NCBI GenBank assembly: GCA_019412865.1
Contig: DXOJ01000812.1
Location: 1 to 5,140, forward strand
Direction: 5' to 3'
From: Bacteroides sp.
GTDB taxonomy: Bacteria; Bacteroidota; Bacteroidia; Bacteroidales; Bacteroidaceae
DNA length: 5,140 nucleotides
Position 1 is the first letter of the stretch. Each line of letters starts with the position of its first letter. Below the pieces are notes generated by a model. The model was not told the DNA's origin. It ran no database searches and worked only from the letters and a program-made list of their open reading frames with translations. This document shows positions 1 through 5,140 of the stretch, in pieces. The position numbers and the translations under genes were made by a program.

Positions 1-258
1 ATTATAGACAATTACATAATCGACATCAAAGATATGAATAATAACATCTATCAGCGATATACCGGAAAGAATAATGAAAACGTCTTAGGTAATTTGCGAT
101 ATTTAATCGGGAAAGACAAAGCCAAGCAAATCGTTATTCGGACACCACTCATCCCTTCCTATAATACGGAGAAGGATATTGACCAAAGCATAGAACTTTT
201 GAAAGAAATGGGAATCACCCAATTCGACCGATTCACCTATAAAACCCCTAATGATTAA
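1..258 (+). CDS. Radical SAM activating-enzyme-like protein (pyruvate formate-lyase activase type), 3' end only
   Basis: The reading frame is open from the first base, so this is the last 85 residues of a longer protein. The radical SAM core motif CxxxCxxC lies upstream and cannot be seen. Three segments resemble the C-terminal half of glycyl-radical enzyme activases: IDIKDM (residues 7-12), similar to the DLKxM segment of pyruvate formate-lyase activase; YTGKNNENVLGNL (20-32); and a strand with IRTPLIPSYN (46-55), similar to R-x-x-x-I-P-G in the family. Such enzymes cleave S-adenosylmethionine at a [4Fe-4S] cluster in the cytoplasm to make a radical on a partner protein. The chain ends soon after the FDRFTYKT strand, where the E. 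coli activase, as I recall it, runs on for about 40 residues, so this may be a shorter subfamily. Met at base 34 lies inside the conserved DIKDM segment and is not a start. The stop is 4 bases before the next gene, suggesting co-transcription. The substrate is unknown. The family call is fairly sure; the precise activity is not. Confidence 0.78.
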   Translation: MIDNYIIDIKDMNNNIYQRYTGKNNENVLGNLRYLIGKDKAKQIVIRTPLIPSYNTEKDIDQSIELLKEMGITQFDRFTYKTPND

Positions 259-262
259 TGCC

Positions 263-1270
263 ATGGCAAGAGGAAAACAAACCTGTAAAATCTTAAAAGA
301 GATTCGTCGGCAGATAGCCGAAGCGAATGATATTGAATTCATCACCTCTGAATGTCAGTATCAGGGAGATTGTTTGGGTACTTGCCCCAAATGCGAAGCT
401 GAAGTTCGATATTTGGAGCAACAACTTGAACGAAAACGCCGTGTAGGTAAGGCCATCGCTCTGTTTGGACTATCAACTGGTATACTTACAATAATACCTC
501 CTACTTCATTGGACGCAGAAACACTGCAATGCCCTAAAATGAATTGGACCATTACTGCTGACAGCCTGATACAAGAAAAAGACATGAAAGGGGAAGCCCC
601 CTTTTATGGTCCGGAAAAGCTACCGGAATTTCCCGGAGGAACAGAAAAATTTATAGAATTTCTGAAAGAAAATCTTCGTTATTCAGAAATAGATAGTATT
701 GCTAATAATACATACACTGATGTAAAATTCACTATAGATTATGACGGACAAGTTATCAACCCTAAGATTACCCGCAAGATACACCCCAAAGTTGAAGCTG
801 AAATATTAAGGGTCATGTCTCTCATTCCTCGTTGGACACCCGGCATGTTGGCAAATGAGACAGTACAAGTGACATACAATCTGATGCTTTCATTCAGTGC
901 GATGTATGGCCCGGAATTGAGAATCACTTATACTCGTATAAACTATCCTGACGTTTACGAGAAAGTACCTGTTATGCCCGATTTTCCTGAAGGCCAGCAA
1001 GCTCTCATGGAATTTCTTGCAAAAAAGATTCAATACCCTAATACAGGAACAGAAGGTAATGGTGTACAGGGGCGTACTATTATTCAGTTCATCGTTGATA
1101 AAGAAGGAAATATAGTCAAACCAAAAGTTTTACGTGGCGTAGATCCTTATCTGGATAAAGAAGCTTTACGCGTCATTAATCAAATGCCTAAATGGAAACC
1201 GGGAGAACTGGAAGATGGTACTAAAGTTGCTGTTTATTTCACCGTACCTGTTATGTTCCGATTACAATAA
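263..1270 (+). CDS. Membrane protein with Cys-rich N-terminal domain and two TonB C-terminal domains (energy transducer TonB-like)
   Basis: 335 residues. Residues 1-60 are charged, probably cytoplasmic, with C8 and the motif C31-x5-C37-x3-C41-x2-C44 (text ECQYQGDCLGTCPKCEAE), which looks like a metal or Fe-S site, followed by a short charged helix. Residues 63-80 form a single weak hydrophobic segment (AIALFGLSTGILTIIPP) after KRKRR, predicting N-in topology. Two tandem TonB-C-like domains follow: about 118-212 (PEFPGG, then PRWTPG) and about 237-334 (MPDFPEG, GVQGRTIIQFIVDKEGNI, PKWKPG). The second matches the Bacteroidetes consensus better. The linker is short, without the long Pro-rich stretch of classical TonB, and no ExbB/ExbD genes are present, so real energy transduction to outer-membrane receptors is uncertain. 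Start at 263 (MARGKQTC) is preferred over the in-frame ATG at 251 because it begins the recognisable domain and clears the upstream stop by 4 bases; 251 would overlap that gene. I recall similar MARGK...TCPKCEAEV N-termini in Bacteroides but could not check this. Confidence 0.82.
   Translation: MARGKQTCKILKEIRRQIAEANDIEFITSECQYQGDCLGTCPKCEAEVRYLEQQLERKRRVGKAIALFGLSTGILTIIPPTSLDAETLQCPKMNWTITADSLIQEKDMKGEAPFYGPEKLPEFPGGTEKFIEFLKENLRYSEIDSIANNTYTDVKFTIDYDGQVINPKITRKIHPKVEAEILRVMSLIPRWTPGMLANETVQVTYNLMLSFSAMYGPELRITYTRINYPDVYEKVPVMPDFPEGQQALMEFLAKKIQYPNTGTEGNGVQGRTIIQFIVDKEGNIVKPKVLRGVDPYLDKEALRVINQMPKWKPGELEDGTKVAVYFTVPVMFRLQ
587..604 (+). other. GC-rich hairpin with T-run inside the TonB-like gene
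   Basis: Arms AAAGGGG (587-593) and CCCCTTT (598-604) pair perfectly around the four-base loop AAGC, and the T-run extends to 605. The shape resembles a short intrinsic terminator, but the T-run is only four bases and is partly within the stem. It falls in the codons for residues 109-114, in the linker between the membrane segment and the first TonB-C domain. It may be chance or a weak attenuating structure; function is not shown. Confidence 0.3.
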
Positions 1271-1300
1271 ATACAAGAATCAGAAAATAGTTTAATCAAT

Positions 1301-4180
1301 ATGCAATCATTTCTCCAACTAGTCGCTCATGATTTATATACCAAGATAGGAAACGACCTGTCACGTACGGTACTCGTTTTCCCTAATAAACGTGCTAACT
1401 TGTTCTTCAATGAATATTTAGCAGGAGAATCCGATAAACCGATCTGGTCACCAGCTGCCATGAGTATCAGCGACCTGTTTCAGAAACTATCCGTACAGAA
1501 AAGCGGCGATCCTATTCGATTGGTCTGCGAACTTTATAAAGTGTTCAAAGAGGAAACACGGAGTCAGGAAACATTGGACGATTTCTACTTCTGGGGCGAA
1601 TTGTTGATTAGTGATTTTGATGATGTAGATAAGAATATGGTCGATGCCGACAAATTATTCAGTAATCTACAAGATTTGAAAAATCTGATGGATGACTATG
1701 AATTCCTTGACAAAGAGCAGGAAGAAGCCATACAACAGTTTTTTCAGAATTTCTCCATTGAAAAACGGACCGAACTAAAAGAAAAATTTATTTCCCTTTG
1801 GGACAAGCTAGGTACTATCTACCATCGTTACCGTGCGAACCTGACAGAGTTAGGCATTGCTTACGAAGGCATGCTCTACCGGAACGTGATCGAACAACTC
1901 GATACCGACCAACTCAAATACGACAAATACATATTTGTCGGGTTCAATGTTTTGAACAAAGTAGAAAGTGACTTTTTCAGAAAACTGAAAGATGCGGGCA
2001 AGGCACTCTTCTATTGGGACTATGATATCTTCTACACCCAACAAATCAAAAAACATGAGGCCGGAGAATTCCTGAAACGTAATCTCGAGGAATTTCCGAA
2101 CGAACTCCCGGAAAGCTTTTTCAACACCTTTAAAGAACCGAAGAAAATACGTTATATTTCCGCTTCTACCGAGAATGCCCAAGCACGTTTCCTTCCCGGA
2201 TGGATTAAGGCGATAACAAACGATCATTCACAAATTACCGTAGAAAAGGAAAAAGAAAATGCTGTAGTGCTTTGTAATGAAGCTCTGTTGCTTCCCGTAC
2301 TTCATTCCATTCCGCAGGAAGTGAAGAATGTCAATATCACCATGGGATTCCCATTGGCTCAAACTCCTGTTTATAGCTTTATCAATGCCGTAATGGAACT
2401 GCAAACCAATGGTTACCACTCCGATACCGGCCGATTCACTTACGAGGCAGTATCCGCCATATTGAAGCATCCCTATACCCAGCAATTATCATCCCATGCC
2501 GGTCCCCTGGAACGTGAACTGACCCAAACAAACCGTTTTTATCCACTTCCGTCAGAACTTAAACAGGATGATTTTCTAACTACCCTCTTCACTCCCCGTA
2601 ATGGTATAAAAGAACTATGCGATTATCTGATCGAATTAATCAAAAACATTTCAACCATTTATCGGAAAGAAGGAGAATACAATGATATCTTCAATCAACT
2701 ATATAGAGAATCGCTCTTTCAAAGCCATACCAAAATCAACCGTCTCTACAGTTTGATTGAAAGCGGAGAACTAAATATACGCACCGATACTCTGAAACGA
2801 CTGATTACCAAAGTACTGACATCTTCTAACATTCCTTTCCACGGAGAACCTGCTATCGGAATGCAAGTCATGGGAGTATTGGAAACACGTAATCTGGACT
2901 TCCGGAATCTCATTATATTGTCTCTCAACGAAGGACAACTTCCAAAATCCGGAGGAGATTCCTCTTTTATTCCCTATAATCTCCGGAAAGCATTTGGCAT
3001 GACCACTATCGAACACAAAAATGCAGTGTATGCCTACTACTTTTATCGACTGATACAACGGGCAGAGAATATCACGCTACTCTACAATACTTCTTCGGAC
3101 GGTCTCAACCGTGGAGAAGAATCCCGCTTCATGCTGCAATTACTTGTAGAAGGTCCACATGATATCACTCGCGAGTATCTGGAAGCCGGACAATCTCCGC
3201 AAAGTACCCAAGAGATACGAGTAGAAAAAACACCTGAAGTACTAAGACGAATCTATCGTGCTTACGATAGCACTCATCCAAATTCACTGGTTCTCTCTCC
3301 TTCCGCCCTTAATGCTTATCTGGATTGCCGGTTGAGATTCTACTACCGTTATGTAGCGGGCTTGAAAACACCGGACGAAGTGAGTGCTGAAATTGATTCC
3401 GCTCTATTCGGAACCATTTTCCACCTCTCCGCCCAATTAGCATACACCGACCTGACTGCAACCGGAAAAACGATACAGAAAGAAGATCTTGAACGCTTAT
3501 TACGCAATGACGTGAAGCTACAAAGCTACGTTGACCAAGCCTTCAAAAAAGAATTATTCAAAGTTTCTCCCGAAGAAAAACCGGAATATAACGGCATACA
3601 ACTTATCAACTCCAAAGTAATTGTTTCCTATCTGAAACAATTGCTGCGTAACGACCTTCAATATACTCCTTTCGAAATGGTCGCTATGGAAAAGAAAGTT
3701 TCAGAAGAGATTACTATACAAACAGGACAAGGACCGTTCACTCTCCGTCTGGGTGGCACAATCGACCGTATGGATGCAAAAGAAAGTACCCTGCGGATTG
3801 TTGACTACAAAACAGGAGGAAGCCCTAAAATACCTGCTAATATCGAGCAACTGTTCACCCCATCGGAAACACGCCCGAACTATATCTTCCAGACTTTTCT
3901 GTATGCTGCTATCATGAGCCGGCAACAATCGTTAATGGTAGCTCCTGCTCTGCTCTACATCCACCGGGCAGCATCGGAAAACTATTCGCCTGTTATTGAA
4001 ATGGGAGAACCTCGTAAACCGAAAATACCGGTAAACAACTTCGCTTTCTTTGAAGATGAATTCCGTGAACGCCTGCAAACATTATTAGAAGAAATATTCA
4101 GCGAAGAAGAGCCTTTTACGCAGACAGAAGATACTAAAAAATGTTCGTATTGCGATTTTAAGGCTATCTGCAAACGATAA
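1301..4180 (+). CDS. AddB-like PD-(D/E)XK exonuclease subunit with 4Fe-4S cysteines
   Basis: 959 residues; probable subunit of an AddAB-type helicase-nuclease that resects DNA double-strand ends for RecA-dependent repair in the cytoplasm. The N-terminal part is an inactivated UvrD-like helicase fold: VLVFPNKRANLFFNEYLA (24-41) matches the strand after the P-loop, FVGFNVLNKVESDFFRKL (212-229) matches a mid-protein AddB/RecC-like segment, and VMGVLETRNLDF to LNEGQLP (523-548) matches helicase motif V/VI-like sequence. No Walker A GxxGxGK is present. The C-terminal RecB-type nuclease has GTIFH (704-708, metal-site His708), D822 in GTIDRMD, D835 and K837 in VDYKTG, and Q864/Y868 in FQTFLYA. An iron-staple set is complete: C676 with C948-x2-C951-x5-C957 near the C-terminus. 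The gene starts 30 bases after the TonB-like gene with an AT-rich leader (AAATAGTTTAATCAAT), as usual for Bacteroidetes, so it is probably in the same operon. No AddA gene is visible. Family call is strong; pairing with AddA is inference. Confidence 0.88.
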   Translation: MQSFLQLVAHDLYTKIGNDLSRTVLVFPNKRANLFFNEYLAGESDKPIWSPAAMSISDLFQKLSVQKSGDPIRLVCELYKVFKEETRSQETLDDFYFWGELLISDFDDVDKNMVDADKLFSNLQDLKNLMDDYEFLDKEQEEAIQQFFQNFSIEKRTELKEKFISLWDKLGTIYHRYRANLTELGIAYEGMLYRNVIEQLDTDQLKYDKYIFVGFNVLNKVESDFFRKLKDAGKALFYWDYDIFYTQQIKKHEAGEFLKRNLEEFPNELPESFFNTFKEPKKIRYISASTENAQARFLPGWIKAITNDHSQITVEKEKENAVVLCNEALLLPVLHSIPQEVKNVNITMGFPLAQTPVYSFINAVMELQTNGYHSDTGRFTYEAVSAILKHPYTQQLSSHAGPLERELTQTNRFYPLPSELKQDDFLTTLFTPRNGIKELCDYLIELIKNISTIYRKEGEYNDIFNQLYRESLFQSHTKINRLYSLIESGELNIRTDTLKRLITKVLTSSNIPFHGEPAIGMQVMGVLETRNLDFRNLIILSLNEGQLPKSGGDSSFIPYNLRKAFGMTTIEHKNAVYAYYFYRLIQRAENITLLYNTSSDGLNRGEESRFMLQLLVEGPHDITREYLEAGQSPQSTQEIRVEKTPEVLRRIYRAYDSTHPNSLVLSPSALNAYLDCRLRFYYRYVAGLKTPDEVSAEIDSALFGTIFHLSAQLAYTDLTATGKTIQKEDLERLLRNDVKLQSYVDQAFKKELFKVSPEEKPEYNGIQLINSKVIVSYLKQLLRNDLQYTPFEMVAMEKKVSEEITIQTGQGPFTLRLGGTIDRMDAKESTLRIVDYKTGGSPKIPANIEQLFTPSETRPNYIFQTFLYAAIMSRQQSLMVAPALLYIHRAASENYSPVIEMGEPRKPKIPVNNFAFFEDEFRERLQTLLEEIFSEEEPFTQTEDTKKCSYCDFKAICKR

Positions 4181-4204
4181 ACCGAAAATAGAATATACCA
4201 ATTA

Positions 4205-4248
4205 AATAAGGGCACGATTTACATATTCATGCAAACCGTGCCCTTATT
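4205..4248. terminator. Bidirectional intrinsic terminator between convergent genes
   Basis: Arms AATAAGGGCACG (4205-4216) and CGTGCCCTTATT (4237-4248) form a perfect 12-bp stem. After one A-C mismatch, three more pairs (TTT 4218-4220 with AAA 4233-4235) close a 12-base loop. The stem's AT-rich ends give U-rich 3' tails in both directions: on the plus strand it is followed by ATTTCT, on the minus strand by TAATTGG. It lies 24 bases after the AddB-like stop and 28 bases past the end of the kinase gene, exactly where a shared terminator for two converging transcripts is expected. Confidence 0.8.
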
Positions 4249-4276
4249 ATTTCTAGTCGTATTATCTATAGTTATC

Positions 4277-5140
4277 TTATTTCTCCAACAATGGAATTGA
4301 GAAACTAAATGTAGACCCGTCTCCCTTCTTTGAAGTAAACCAAAGTTTACCGCCATTTTTGACAACAAAGTCCTGACACAATAACAATCCGAGTCCCGAA
4401 CCTTCTTCATTGTTTGTACCAAAGGTACTGAAATGAGTATCGGTATGCAGCAACTTCTTCTGATTTTCGTCATCAATACCGCAACCACTGTCTTTCACAC
4501 TTACGATTGCCATACCGTCTTCTTCTGCCAGTGACACCACTACTTCCGAACCTTCATTGCTAAACTTAATCGCATTACTGATTAAATTACGAATCACCGT
4601 CTTAATCATGTCAATATCAGCACGAACAGCCACATTCTCTACAGGCACATCTTGTACTATCTTAATATTTTTCAGACTGGCCACCATCGTAAAGATTTCA
4701 CTTACGCCCTCTACGACTTCCACCATATTAATATCCTGATAAACCACTTTCAGTTTACCAATCTGGCTCTTCGTCCATTTCAGCAGATTATCAAGCAATG
4801 AGAATACATCTTCTGTTGTCTGATTAGCCATTGTCAGCAATTCATACATCTCATCACCAATTGTTTCGCTTGGCAGATTCAGAATCAGCATATTCAGCAC
4901 CATCTTGATAGATCCCATTGGTGAACGCAAGTCATGTGCAATCACAGAATAGAGTTTGTCGCGTCCCATGATCGTCTTACGCAACTCTTCCGTTTGTGCA
5001 ACAATGATTCTTTTCGCTGCAACCAACGAAATCTGGTGCGTCACACGAATAATCAATTCTTCTTTATTGAATGGCTTTGAAATAAAGTCATTACCACCCA
5101 CCTGAAATCCTTTTACGATATCCGCCGTACTATTTAGAGC
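4277..5140 (-). CDS. Receiver-histidine kinase fusion, C-terminal part (N-terminus outside window)
   Basis: 287 residues are visible and the frame is open to the window edge. The first residues are the end of a CheY-like receiver domain (ALNSTADIVKGFQVGGNDF, then SKPF with conserved Lys at visible residue 22); the phospho-acceptor Asp lies off the window. A helical linker (about 26-60) leads to a HisKA dimerisation domain with the H-box SVIAHDLRSP, phospho-acceptor His at visible residue 69 (codon 4934-4936). The HATPase domain has the N-box RNLISNAIKFS (184-194), G1 box VKDSGCGID (215-223), F-box-like HFSTFG (236-241) and G2 box GSGLGL (247-252), so all ATP-site boxes are intact. No membrane segment is seen in the visible part, so it is probably cytoplasmic, perhaps taking phosphate or signal input through the receiver. 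A GTG at 5101 is Val inside the receiver domain, not a start. It converges on the AddB-like gene. The signal and output partner are unknown. Confidence 0.9.
   Translation of the reverse strand, partial: ALNSTADIVKGFQVGGNDFISKPFNKEELIIRVTHQISLVAAKRIIVAQTEELRKTIMGRDKLYSVIAHDLRSPMGSIKMVLNMLILNLPSETIGDEMYELLTMANQTTEDVFSLLDNLLKWTKSQIGKLKVVYQDINMVEVVEGVSEIFTMVASLKNIKIVQDVPVENVAVRADIDMIKTVIRNLISNAIKFSNEGSEVVVSLAEEDGMAIVSVKDSGCGIDDENQKKLLHTDTHFSTFGTNNEEGSGLGLLLCQDFVVKNGGKLWFTSKKGDGSTFSFSIPLLEK

Noticed and set aside
34..258. Short 74-residue gene starting at ATG 34
   Set aside because: The frame is open to base 1 and this Met sits inside the DIKDM segment shared with glycyl-radical activases, so it is the end of a longer gene.
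251..262. Alternative start of the TonB-like gene at ATG 251
   Set aside because: It adds only MINA before the recognisable MARGKQTC start and overlaps the upstream gene. It remains possible through translational coupling but is less likely.
1921..1940. Near-perfect palindrome CGACAAATA-CA-TATTTGTCG
   Set aside because: Nine-base arms around a two-base centre are plausible by chance in 5 kb of AT-rich DNA. It lies inside the AddB-like gene and has no T-run or neighbouring start to suggest an operator.
1850..2227. 125-codon open frame on the minus strand opposite the AddB-like gene
   Set aside because: It has no recognisable domain and lies wholly antisense to a gene whose motifs are intact, so it is a frame shadow. 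The same holds for the other antisense frames within 103-4215 and for the plus-strand frame at 4557-4739 opposite the kinase.
5099..5101. GTG at 5101 as the start of a 274-residue kinase
   Set aside because: The frame continues to the window edge and the residues before it (ALNSTADIVKGFQ) complete a receiver-domain ending, so the codon is an internal Val.

Overview
The window reads as a compact stretch of chromosome from a Bacteroidales bacterium, most likely Bacteroides or a close relative. The basis is the AT-rich DNA with A/T-rich leaders and no Shine-Dalgarno sequence, a TonB-C protein of the 'PEFPGG...' type typical of Bacteroidetes, a Bacteroidetes-style AddB-like nuclease, and a receiver-plus-histidine-kinase protein with no visible membrane segment. 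The taxonomic call is inference from protein style, not from a marker gene.

Layout: three plus-strand genes lie close together and probably form one transcription unit. They are the 3' end of a radical SAM activase-like gene (1-258), a membrane protein with a Cys-rich cytoplasmic head and two TonB C-terminal domains (263-1270), and a 959-residue AddB-like PD-(D/E)XK exonuclease with iron-sulfur cysteines (1301-4180). The gaps are 4 and 30 bases. A 96-base intergenic gap follows, holding a strong hairpin (4205-4248) that probably terminates transcription from both sides. The last gene is on the minus strand (4277 to beyond 5140) and is the C-terminal part of a receiver/histidine-kinase fusion whose N-terminus lies outside the window.

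How they relate: the AddB-like protein belongs to double-strand-break processing and would need an AddA-type helicase partner, which is not in this window. The kinase is convergent and probably unrelated in function. The most interesting relation is the tight pairing of a radical SAM enzyme with a protein whose cytoplasmic N-terminus carries a C-x5-C-x3-C-x2-C motif and whose C-terminus is periplasmic TonB-like. This may be a maturase and substrate pair, or a redox or metal sensor coupled to the envelope, but that is a hypothesis. No RNA genes, CRISPR arrays, insertion sequences or clear promoters were seen, and no clearly undescribed system can be claimed from the sequence alone.
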